Assembly: GCA_021784375.1 (NCBI GenBank)
Contig: JAJXSV010000034.1
Location: 1 to 14,415 of the forward strand
DNA from: Actinomycetes bacterium
Lineage (GTDB): Bacteria > Actinomycetota > Actinomycetes > S36-B12 > UBA5976
Direction: 5' to 3'
DNA: 14,415 nt
Positions 7,405 to 14,369 of this stretch are shown in pieces. The translations under genes and the position numbers were made by a program. The notes beneath the pieces are model-generated. The model was not told where the DNA came from and did no database searches. It saw only the letters and a list, made by a program, of their open reading frames with translations. Each line of letters begins with the position of its first letter. Positions within the stretch are counted from its first letter, which is position 1.

Positions 7405-8816
7405 AGGTTGAATACCTCTCGAGGTCCGGAGTTGGTCCAGCGTTCGGCAACCGTGAGTGCGGTGGCCTTGGAAATACGGTGTTCTGCCACCTGCTGCGCC
7501 AGGAAACCGGCGTCAAGGCGACGCGACATGTCGTGCCGGGCAGGGATGGAAAGGAAGGCGCGGGTGTCGTCGATGAAGCCCGAGTAACGGCTGAAACCGG
7601 CGATTTCCGAGGTCGATTCACGCCAGCGGCGGATGGCGTTGGGGTTGTCGTGGAACCACCAGGGCGAGCCCACGTAGACGGAGGGGTAGAACCCCGCGAG
7701 TGCGGCCATCTCGCGCGCCCAGCCGCTTTCGTCCAGCGCGAAGAGGACGACCTTGAATTTGGGGTGTTTGCCGAAGTCGTTCAGCACCTCGCGCAGGGCA
7801 TTGACCCACTCCACCTTGAGCGGGATGTCGTGGCCCGTGTCCGCGCCGTAGGCCTCGAAGGAGGCCTGGTGGTGATTACGGAAGACGCCGTGGTGCAAGG
7901 TCATGACCAGGCCGTCCTCGGTCGCCATGCGTGCCATTTCCCACATCATGTGGCGGCGGAAGGCGTCAGCACCGGCCTGATCGATCTGACCGGCACGCGC
8001 GAGATCGAACAGGCGCGCCGCATCGTGATCGTCGAGGCGGGTCATGTAGGCGTCGAGGTGGCTGTGATCCGTGGAGACTCCGCCCATCTGCTTGAAGAAC
8101 CAGCGACGGTTCTGCAGGGCATCGCGGTAGCCCCAGTAGTTGCCCGTGTCCATGGCAGCGGCGGCGCCCAGCTGGTTGACCGCATCGTTCCAACCCGGCT
8201 TCAGCGCTTCGAGGTAGCGATCGGGACGGAAGGTGGGGATCACGCGACCGGTGAAGGTGGGGTCATCGCGCAGGGCCTGGTGCGCCTGCAGGCCGTCGGC
8301 GGGATCGTCCGTGGTGGCCAGCAACTCGATGCGGAAGCGTTCGAGCAGCGCACGTGGACGGAAGCTGGGCTTGACCAGCCGGCTGGAGATGCGGTCGTAG
8401 ATGGCGTCCGCTGTGGCGGCCGAGGGCACCTCGCGCACGCCGAAGATCTCGGCGAATTCGCTCTCGAACCAGTACTGCACGGGTGTTCCCGCATAGAGGT
8501 CCCAGCGTTCACAGAAGCGGCGCCACACGGCTCGCGCCTGCTCCTCGGAGAGGGGGCCCTGGCCCACCCCCAGGTCCGAGAGTTCCACGCCACTCGCATG
8601 GAGTAGGCGGGTCGTGTAGTGATCGGGTGTGATGAACAGGGTGGCGGGGTTGTCGAAGGGCTCATTGCGCAGCAGCAGATTGGGGTCCACATGCCCGTGG
8701 GGCGAGATGATCGGTAGTTCTGCGATGGACTCGTAGATGCGACGCGCGAGCTTGCGGACCGCGGGGTCGACGGGCAGCAGCCGATCAGGGTGTGGGGACA
8801 GGATCTCGTGCGACAT
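7401..8816 (-). CDS. uxaC: Uronate isomerase (glucuronate/galacturonate isomerase)
   Basis: A 471-residue member of the amidohydrolase superfamily; typical UxaC proteins are about 470. It interconverts D-glucuronate and D-fructuronate, and D-galacturonate and D-tagaturonate. The metal-binding HxH is at His40/His42 (SPHGHVDP). Other family landmarks are the GNYWGYRDALQNRRWFFK stretch (225-242), STDHSH (248-253), LHHGVFRNHH (307-316), and the C-terminal DDTRAFLSIPARHD (416-429), whose Asp417 matches the catalytic Asp of TDSR in other UxaC proteins. I chose the ATG at 8816, with TGAGG nine bases upstream; a TTG five codons earlier would place that site inside the gene. It is the first gene of the uxaC-uxuB-kinase operon and is divergent from the LarA homologue. 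Confidence 0.95.
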   Translation of the reverse strand: MSHEILSPHPDRLLPVDPAVRKLARRIYESIAELPIISPHGHVDPNLLLRNEPFDNPATLFITPDHYTTRLLHASGVELSDLGVGQGPLSEEQARAVWRRFCERWDLYAGTPVQYWFESEFAEIFGVREVPSAATADAIYDRISSRLVKPSFRPRALLERFRIELLATTDDPADGLQAHQALRDDPTFTGRVIPTFRPDRYLEALKPGWNDAVNQLGAAAAMDTGNYWGYRDALQNRRWFFKQMGGVSTDHSHLDAYMTRLDDHDAARLFDLARAGQIDQAGADAFRRHMMWEMARMATEDGLVMTLHHGVFRNHHQASFEAYGADTGHDIPLKVEWVNALREVLNDFGKHPKFKVVLFALDESGWAREMAALAGFYPSVYVGSPWWFHDNPNAIRRWRESTSEIAGFSRYSGFIDDTRAFLSIPARHDMSRRLDAGFLAQQVAEHRISKATALTVAERWTNSGPREVFNL

Positions 8817-8914
8817 GTGGGTAAGCCTCAACGCGCACTGCTTCCAGAGCCAGTTGTTGCCACCCCTTGCATCGCGGCGCTGGGACCCCCTTGTTCCGGT
8901 CGCCAGCAGCGCCC
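8817..8914. promoter_or_regulatory. Divergent promoter region between uxaC and the LarA homologue, with an operator-like site
   Basis: This 98-bp spacer must carry promoters for both directions. At 8856-8873 there is GTTGCCA, four bases, then TTGCATC. The left half is identical to the left half of the 18-bp palindrome in front of lacI, the spacer has the same length, and five of seven bases of the right half match TGGCAAC. The wider 10-mer GTTGTTGCCA (8853-8862) also recurs there in reverse complement (11322-11331). A LacI-family operator is the best explanation. No clear -35/-10 pair could be picked. Confidence 0.5.
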
Positions 8915-10216
8915 ATGCTTCGACACATGCAGGTTCCCGCGAAACTCATGAAGAATCCAGACGGCGGCGTCGCGACCATCGGCTCGGCCTCCGGCTACCT
9001 CTCGCCCGACGAGGTCTCCGCCTTTGTGGCAGCGCAGTTCGAGCGTATCGATGTGGATGGCAAGCGCGTCACCCTGATCCTCCCGGATGACACCCGCTCC
9101 TGCCCCTTGCCGGTGCTGCTGCCCCTGATCTACCAGGCGCTCGCCCCGCGGGCCAGCGAACTCACGGCGCTCATCGCCCTGGGCACCCATGCCGCGATGA
9201 CGGACGAGGCCATCAACAAGTTCTTCGCTGCGGGCGAGGACGTCAAGCAGCTCTACCCCAAGATGACATTCGTCAACCACGAATGGTGGAAGCAGGAGAC
9301 CTTCGCCGACCTCGGTGAGGTGAGCGCCGCCCAGTTGAAGGAGATCTCCGAGGGCCGTCTCGATTACGCGGTCCCCGTCGAGATCAACAAGTTGGCGAGT
9401 GACGCGGACGTCTCCATCGTTGTGGGCCCGGTCTTCCCGCACGAGGTGGTCGGGTTCTCGGGCGGCGCCAAGTACTTCATGCCCGGTGTTGCCGGCCACG
9501 CCATCATCGACGCCTCGCACTGGCTGGGCGCACTTATCTCTTCCGCGACCATCATCGGGTCGCCGGGCATCACGCCCGTGCGGGCGCTTATCAACGAGGC
9601 AGTCGGCCGCGTCAACGCCGACGTGTACGCGCTCTGCCTGGTGGTGCAGAGCGGTCCGGGCAACCTGCACGCCATGGCCTTCGGCGGCGCGCATCCGGCA
9701 TGGGAGGCCACCTCGGCCATCTCTTCCGGCACGCATATCACCTACCTCGAGCGCCCGGTCAAGCAGGTGCTCTCCATCATCCCCGGTCGCTACCAGGACA
9801 TCTGGACGGCCGCCAAGGGCATGTACAAGGTGGAGCCGGCCATTGCCGACGGCGGCGAGGTCATCATCTACGCGCCGCATGTGAAGGAATTCGCCTTCTC
9901 GCACCCCGAACTGGAGCAGATCGGCTACCACTGCATGCCCTTCTTCACCGAGCAGTGGGACAAGTACGGCCACTTCCCGGGCGGTCTGCTGGCCCACTCC
10001 ACGCACCTGCGCGGGCAGGGCACCTACAGCGCCGAAGCTGGTGAGCACTGCCGCATCACCGTCACGCTGGCCACTGGCATCAGCGAGGAACGCTGTCGGG
10101 CCATGAACCTCAATTACCTCGATCCGGCGACGCTCGATATCGACGCCTTCCCCAAGGACGATCCCGATTACCTCTTCGTCCCGCACGCCGGGGAGATGCT
10201 CTTCCGCCTGAAGTAG
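8915..10216 (+). CDS. larA: LarA-family nickel-pincer 2-hydroxyacid racemase/epimerase, probable D-gluconate/D-mannonate 2-epimerase
   Basis: A LarA superfamily protein (lactate racemase and relatives), 433 residues from the ATG at 8915; the ATG at 8927 or a TTG at 8867 are alternatives, none with a clear ribosome site. The catalytic set of L. plantarum LarA is recognisable: DDTR (58-61; Arg61 matches Arg75), GTH at His92 (His108), PHEVVGFSGGAK giving His176 (His174) and Lys186 (Lys184, which carries the nickel-pincer nucleotide), and His202 in DASHW (His200, the nickel ligand). The 10- and 16-residue spacings are identical. Racemase or epimerase chemistry at C2 of a 2-hydroxyacid is therefore expected. 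The superfamily includes lactate, malate and hydroxyglutarate racemases and D-gluconate 2-epimerases. With uxaC, uxuB, a sugar-acid kinase and gnd around it, epimerisation of D-mannonate to D-gluconate is the best guess; lactate racemisation is unlikely. Confidence 0.85.
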   Translation: MLRHMQVPAKLMKNPDGGVATIGSASGYLSPDEVSAFVAAQFERIDVDGKRVTLILPDDTRSCPLPVLLPLIYQALAPRASELTALIALGTHAAMTDEAINKFFAAGEDVKQLYPKMTFVNHEWWKQETFADLGEVSAAQLKEISEGRLDYAVPVEINKLASDADVSIVVGPVFPHEVVGFSGGAKYFMPGVAGHAIIDASHWLGALISSATIIGSPGITPVRALINEAVGRVNADVYALCLVVQSGPGNLHAMAFGGAHPAWEATSAISSGTHITYLERPVKQVLSIIPGRYQDIWTAAKGMYKVEPAIADGGEVIIYAPHVKEFAFSHPELEQIGYHCMPFFTEQWDKYGHFPGGLLAHSTHLRGQGTYSAEAGEHCRITVTLATGISEERCRAMNLNYLDPATLDIDAFPKDDPDYLFVPHAGEMLFRLK

Positions 10217-10244
10217 CCGTTGTTGCGCTCCGCCCCGGCCTAGC

Positions 10245-10282
10245 GACGGCACTGAGTTGAAAGTCCGGGTAAGTGTGCCGTC
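10245..10282. terminator. Weak bidirectional hairpin between convergent larA-like gene and lacI
   Basis: GACGGCAC (10245-10252) and GTGCCGTC (10275-10282) form a perfect 8-bp stem with a 22-base loop in the 68-bp gap between two convergent genes. There is no T-tract on either side and the loop is long, so the structure is only a candidate terminator. A short palindrome CAGCTAGCTG (10282-10291) overlaps the lacI stop codon. Confidence 0.4.
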
Positions 10283-10284
10283 AG

Positions 10285-11295
10285 CTAGCTGTTGGCGGGG
10301 CCGGTGGAGTTGCGCAGGATGAGCCGGGTGGGCAGCAGCGTGGGCTGCACCTTGATGGGCTTGCGCGAGCGCACCAACTCCAGCAGCAGGGTCATGGCGG
10401 TGGTGCCCATGGCGCGCAAGGAGGCGGCAACCGTGGTGAGCGATGGCGTCACCAGGTCGGAGCCGTAGGAGTTGTCGAAGCCGACGACGCTCACATCTTC
10501 CGGGATACGCAGGCCGTTGCCCTGCAACTGCTTCATGAAGCCGATGGCCAGCAGGTCGTTGTAGGCGATGACAGCGGTGGACGGATGGGCGAGGAAATCA
10601 TCCGCCGCGGCGGCTGCCCCCATCACAGTGGGAGTGAGCGGGCCGATGCGACGGACGCGGATCTCGGATTCTGCAGCGGCGGCGCGAATGGCAGCCCAGC
10701 GAACACCATCGGACCAGCTGGCCTCAGGACCTGCCAGATAGACGATGCTCTCGTGGCCCAGTGACACCAGGTGCTCGACTGCCAACTGCACGCCATGTTC
10801 GTTGTCCGCGACCACGGAGGGCACATCACTCACAATGCGGTTCAGCAGCACCAGCGGCTTGCGCTGCGCTGTGGCGCGGATGGCCGAGTCACTCATGCGG
10901 GAAGTCGCCAGCACGATGCCGTCGACCAGGTTGAGGGCACGATCAAGTGATTCGCGCTCGTACTTCGCCGATTCCTGCGAGTCGGACAACACCATGGTGT
11001 AGCCGTTCTGGCCGGCAATGGATTCCGCACCGCGAATGATCGCGAAGAAGAAGGGATTGGTTATGTCCGAGACCAGAATGGAGACCAGTTGGCTGTTGGT
11101 GCGCTGGGGTGCGAGCACGAGCGGCGAGGTGCGGTAGCCGAGCTGTTCGGCGATCTCCTGGATGCGATTGGCGGTAGCACTGTTGACGCGACCGGGCCTT
11201 GAAAACGCGCGGGAAACGGTCGATGGGGCCACGCCAGCGGCCTTGGCCACGTCATAGATCGTGGGTGCGCTCGCGCGCACCGATTCCTCGTCCAA
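10285..11295 (-). CDS. LacI-family transcriptional regulator
   Basis: A 336-residue LacI/GalR-type regulator. The N-terminal helix-turn-helix begins TIYDVAKAAGVAPSTVSRAF (12-31) and is followed by the hinge region ending in LGY. The sugar-binding domain shows VSILVSDITNPFF, 'DGIVLATSR', 'VVADNEHGVQLAVEHLVSLG', 'VIAYNDLLAIGFM' and 'VSVVGFDN', all standard. I chose the TTG at 11295 because a perfect GGAGG lies five bases upstream (11301-11305) and because it places the HTH at the normal distance from the N-terminus; a GTG at 11280 is the other option. The gene sits between larA and gnd and is divergent from gnd. It probably represses the uronate/gluconate genes and itself, using an inducer such as gluconate, mannonate or fructuronate (inference). 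Confidence 0.93.
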   Translation of the reverse strand: MDEESVRASAPTIYDVAKAAGVAPSTVSRAFSRPGRVNSATANRIQEIAEQLGYRTSPLVLAPQRTNSQLVSILVSDITNPFFFAIIRGAESIAGQNGYTMVLSDSQESAKYERESLDRALNLVDGIVLATSRMSDSAIRATAQRKPLVLLNRIVSDVPSVVADNEHGVQLAVEHLVSLGHESIVYLAGPEASWSDGVRWAAIRAAAAESEIRVRRIGPLTPTVMGAAAAADDFLAHPSTAVIAYNDLLAIGFMKQLQGNGLRIPEDVSVVGFDNSYGSDLVTPSLTTVAASLRAMGTTAMTLLLELVRSRKPIKVQPTLLPTRLILRNSTGPANS

Positions 11296-11310
11296 CCGAA
11301 CCTCCAGGCC

Positions 11311-11358
11311 GTTGCCAAGCATGGCAACAACGGCAATCGGTGGCAACGGCTTGTTGCC
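11311..11358. promoter_or_regulatory. Clustered operator-like inverted repeats between lacI and gnd
   Basis: The 107-bp divergent spacer holds two inverted repeats. The first is an 18-bp near-perfect palindrome, GTTGCCAAGCATGGCAAC (11311-11328), arms of seven bases and a four-base centre. The second is GGCAAC (11342-11347) and GTTGCC (11353-11358) with a five-base spacer. In all, four GTTGCC/GGCAAC half-sites lie within 48 bp, with a related GGCAAT at 11332-11337. The site lies just upstream of the chosen lacI start and 45-92 bases upstream of gnd, where a LacI-family repressor would control both. Confidence 0.65.
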
Positions 11359-11402
11359 GCTAGGTTGCGATGGGAAATTGCAGCAAGCAATGGGAGGCAG
11401 TC

Positions 11403-12827
11403 ATGAGCACTGATATCGGCGTCATTGGAATGGGCGTCATGGGGGCGAATCTGGCCCGCAATTTCGCCCGTCACGGCTACTCGGTGTCCGTGTATGACCG
11501 CAGCCAGACCCAGGTCGACAACTTCGTGGCCAAGCACGCACTCGAGGGCGAATTCGCTGCGACCCTTTACCTGCAGGACTTCGTGGACTCCCTGGTGCAG
11601 CCCCGCCGCATTCTCATGATGGTGCCGGCCGGTGCTCCCACCGATGCCGCGATCGACGAGATCCTGCCACTGCTGGCGCCCGGCGATGTGCTGCTCGACG
11701 GCGGCAATTCCTATTTCGGTGACACCCGCCGTCGCGAGGACGCCATTCGCCCCACCGGTGTCCGCTTCTTCGGCGTCGGTGTTTCCGGTGGCGAGGAAGG
11801 CGCCCTCAACGGTCCTTCGATCATGCCCGGTGGTGACCCCGAGGGCTACGCCATCATCGGCCCGCTGCTGGAGTCGATCGCGGCCCGCGTCGATGACGAC
11901 CCCTGCTGCGCCTGGCTGGGCCCGGACGGCGCCGGCCACTTTGTGAAGATGGTGCACAACGGCATCGAGTACGCAGACATGCAGTTCATCGCCGAGACCT
12001 ACGACATCCTGCGCCATGTCGGTGGCATGGAGCCGGCGGAGATCGCCGATGTGTTCCGCACCTGGAACGCCGGTCGTCTGGGCTCCTACCTGACGGAAAT
12101 CGCCGTCGAGGTGCTGTCGCACGTCGATGCCAAGAGCGGCAAGGCCTTCGTCGACATCGTCAAGGATGCCGCCGGCGCCAAGGGCACCGGTCGCTGGACG
12201 GTGGAGACCGCGCTGGCGCAGGCCATGCCGGTCACCGTGATCGGTACGGCGGTGGATGCGCGCGCACTTTCCGGCCTGAGCGACATTCGCACGGCGGCCC
12301 GGCTGGCACTCTCCGGTCCGCAGCCCGGCGCAGTTGATCGTCAGGCACTCATCGACGATCTTGAGCAGGCACTGTGGGCGTCCAAGGTGGTGTCCTACTC
12401 GCAGGGCATGTCGCTCATCGCCAAGGCCTCGGACGAGTACAAGTGGCAGATCGACCCCAGCACCGCCATCGCGCTCTGGCGCGGTGGCTGCATCATCCGC
12501 GCCAAACTGCTCAAGCAGATCCACGATGCCTTCGCCGCCGATCCGCAGTTGCCAAGCCTCATGGTCTCGCCGACCATCGCTCCCGAACTCAATGCCGCAC
12601 AGCCGGCATGGCGTCGTGTGGTGGGCTTGGCCGTGGCTTCCGGTGTGCCCGCACCCGGCATCGCGGCCGCCCTGCAGTACGTCGACGTCATGCGTCAGCC
12701 GGTGGGCTCCACCAACGTCATCCAGGGCCTGCGCGACTTCTTCGGCGCGCACACCTACCAGCGCAATGACATGGACGGCAGCTTCCACACCCTGTGGTCC
12801 GGCGACCGCTCGGAGATCAGCAAGTAA
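11403..12827 (+). CDS. gnd: 6-Phosphogluconate dehydrogenase, decarboxylating
   Basis: A 474-residue enzyme, the standard length of the Gnd/6PGDH family (E. coli about 468). It converts 6-phosphogluconate to ribulose 5-phosphate and CO2 with NAD(P)+. Seen motifs are the Rossmann IGMGVMG (8-14), LDGGNSYFGDT (98-108), GVSGGEEGA (126-134), catalytic Lys182 with His185 and Asn186 in VKMVHNG (181-187), and the family signature DAAGAKGTGRW (255-265). The C-terminal 'RDFFGAHTYQR' is also typical. The ATG at 11403 has GGGAGG five bases upstream (11392-11397), so an upstream in-frame extension is not used. The stop overlaps the larE start (TAATG). Joining a pentose-phosphate enzyme to nickel-cofactor genes suggests that this copy serves a gluconate-producing pathway and may not be the housekeeping copy. 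Confidence 0.95.
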   Translation: MSTDIGVIGMGVMGANLARNFARHGYSVSVYDRSQTQVDNFVAKHALEGEFAATLYLQDFVDSLVQPRRILMMVPAGAPTDAAIDEILPLLAPGDVLLDGGNSYFGDTRRREDAIRPTGVRFFGVGVSGGEEGALNGPSIMPGGDPEGYAIIGPLLESIAARVDDDPCCAWLGPDGAGHFVKMVHNGIEYADMQFIAETYDILRHVGGMEPAEIADVFRTWNAGRLGSYLTEIAVEVLSHVDAKSGKAFVDIVKDAAGAKGTGRWTVETALAQAMPVTVIGTAVDARALSGLSDIRTAARLALSGPQPGAVDRQALIDDLEQALWASKVVSYSQGMSLIAKASDEYKWQIDPSTAIALWRGGCIIRAKLLKQIHDAFAADPQLPSLMVSPTIAPELNAAQPAWRRVVGLAVASGVPAPGIAAALQYVDVMRQPVGSTNVIQGLRDFFGAHTYQRNDMDGSFHTLWSGDRSEISK

Positions 12828-13699
12828 TGACACTGATGGCGCTCCGCAGCGCGCCCGCGTTGACCGAGGCCGATGCGGGCCTGCTGGCTGCGGTGTCCGC
12901 GCAGTTGCAAGGCATCCGGCGACTGGGCGTGGCTTTCAGTGGCGGAGTCGACTCCGCGGCCCTGCTGGCGATCGCTGCGCATACCCTGGGCACGGAGAAC
13001 GTATTGGCCCTACTCGGGGTCTCGGCCAGTCTGGCCTCGCGCGAACGTGAGCTCGCACATGCTGTTGCTGGGCAGCTCGGGGTTCGCGTGATCGAGGTGC
13101 ACACCCGCGAGCTGGAACTCGCCGAGTACCGGCGTAACGACGGTTCCCGGTGCTACCACTGCAAGAACACGCTCTTTCGCACCATCGACCAGGAAGTGGT
13201 GACGGCGCACGGTTTGGACGCCGTTGCCTATGGCGAGAACGCAGATGATGCGCTGGCCCGGGATCGCCCGGGTCAACGTGCAGCCACAGAGCATCGCGTA
13301 CTGCGTCCACTGGCAGCGGCGGGCGTGAACAAGGCGGCAGTGCGCCGCATCGCGGCCGCCTTCCAACTGCCTGTCGCGGACAAACCTGCGGCGCCCTGCC
13401 TTGCATCACGGATTGCACCATTCACGGAAGTCACGGAGGCCAAGTTGAGTCAGGTAGAAGCCGTCGAATCGGTGCTCCAGGATCTTGGTTTCACCGATGT
13501 TCGCGTACGTCATGTCGGCGATGCGGCACGCATCGAGCTCGATGACAACGAACTCAAGCTGGCCGCGCAGGACGCCATTCGCAAGCAGATAGTGGATGCG
13601 GCACGGGCAGCGGGTTTCCAGCACGTGCTGCTGGACCTGGTCGGACTGCGTTCTGGCTCATTCTCGGCGAGTGTGCTGAACTCGCCTCATGGTGCCTGA
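12827..13699 (+). CDS. larE: LarE, ATP-dependent sulfur transferase for nickel-pincer cofactor synthesis
   Basis: A 290-residue PP-loop protein of the LarE family. LarE activates the pyridinium-dicarboxylate intermediate with ATP and inserts sulfur to make the thiocarboxylates that will hold nickel. The PP-loop is SGGVDS (38-43). Cysteines that matter are Cys109 and Cys112 in RCYHCK and Cys191 in PCLASR. Cys191 matches the sacrificial Cys176 of L. plantarum LarE. With the CxxC pair it gives the three-cysteine set reported for LarE proteins that use a [4Fe-4S] cluster, so this enzyme may be catalytic and not sacrificial. I chose the ATG at 12827, which overlaps the gnd stop by one base; GGAG lies 11 bases upstream. 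It is co-transcribed with gnd and larB. Confidence 0.92.
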   Translation: MTLMALRSAPALTEADAGLLAAVSAQLQGIRRLGVAFSGGVDSAALLAIAAHTLGTENVLALLGVSASLASRERELAHAVAGQLGVRVIEVHTRELELAEYRRNDGSRCYHCKNTLFRTIDQEVVTAHGLDAVAYGENADDALARDRPGQRAATEHRVLRPLAAAGVNKAAVRRIAAAFQLPVADKPAAPCLASRIAPFTEVTEAKLSQVEAVESVLQDLGFTDVRVRHVGDAARIELDDNELKLAAQDAIRKQIVDAARAAGFQHVLLDLVGLRSGSFSASVLNSPHGA

Positions 13700-14357
13700 A
13701 CCCTTCGAAGACGTCGTTCGCCTCGACCATGCCCGGCGCGAACGGCGGGGCATCGCCGAGGCCATCTTCTGTGAAGGCAAGTCCGAGACCCAGTTGCGCG
13801 CCATTGCAGAGATGCTTCGCGAGCGTTCTGAATCCACGCTGTTCACACGGGTGAAGCCCGAACAGCAGCAGTTGCTCGACCAACTGCTTCCCGACGGCCA
13901 CTGGCATGAAACGGCGCGTATCTTCGCCTGGCCGGGCGTGATGCCCGAGGCCTCGGGCGGGCGTGTAGTGGTGGCCTGTGCCGGTTCCAGCGACGTCCCG
14001 GTGGCCATGGAGGCTGCAGTGACGGCTCGCTACCTGGGCCGTGGCACCGAACTCATCACCGATGTGGGTGTGGCGGGCATTCATCGCCTGTTGGCCCACG
14101 AGGCCACCCTGCGGGCAGCCGACTGTGTCGTCGTGGTTGCAGGCATGGATGGCGCGCTGCCCAGTGTGGTGGCGGGACTGGTGAGTGCGCCCGTGGTGGC
14201 AGTCCCCACCTCGGTGGGCTACGGCGCCGCCTTCGAAGGCATCGCTCCCTTGCTCACCATGCTCAACGCCTGCGCTCCGGGCGTGGCCGTTGTGAATATC
14301 GACAACGGCTACGGAGCCGGCCATCTGGCGGCGCAGATCGCCGCGCCCAAGCGCTGA
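13689..14357 (+). CDS. larB: LarB, nickel-pincer cofactor biosynthesis carboxylase/hydrolase
   Basis: A 222-residue PurE-like protein of the LarB family. LarB carboxylates the pyridinium ring of nicotinic acid adenine dinucleotide and releases AMP, the first step of nickel-pincer synthesis. Family motifs are AEAIFCEGK (23-31), CAGSSDVPVAMEAA (97-110), DVGVAGIHRLL (125-135), VVVVAGMDGALPSVVAGL (147-164), PTSVGYG (173-179), Cys195 in MLNACAPG, and VVNIDNGYGAG (201-211). The gene overlaps larE by 11 bases. The protein is about 25 residues shorter at the N-terminus than typical LarB proteins (about 246), with the DxxR region starting at residue 13, so the small N-terminal helical part is reduced; the catalytic domain is complete. 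LarC, the nickel-inserting partner, does not follow it. Confidence 0.92.
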   Translation: MVPEPFEDVVRLDHARRERRGIAEAIFCEGKSETQLRAIAEMLRERSESTLFTRVKPEQQQLLDQLLPDGHWHETARIFAWPGVMPEASGGRVVVACAGSSDVPVAMEAAVTARYLGRGTELITDVGVAGIHRLLAHEATLRAADCVVVVAGMDGALPSVVAGLVSAPVVAVPTSVGYGAAFEGIAPLLTMLNACAPGVAVVNIDNGYGAGHLAAQIAAPKR

Positions 14358-14369
14358 GGCGTCATCCAC

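Noticed and set aside
8828..10252. Long open frame on the minus strand (474 codons) opposite the LarA homologue
   Set aside because: The plus strand encodes the conserved LarA catalytic residues; the opposite frame has no recognisable domain.
11061..12833. Long open frame on the minus strand (590 codons) opposite gnd and the start of lacI
   Set aside because: Antisense to gnd, which carries a full set of 6PGDH motifs; the composition is that of a shadow frame.
8915..14357. A lactate racemase operon
   Set aside because: Although LarA, LarB and LarE homologues are present, no lactate permease or lactate dehydrogenase is nearby, and all carbon-metabolism neighbours act on hexuronates or phosphogluconate.
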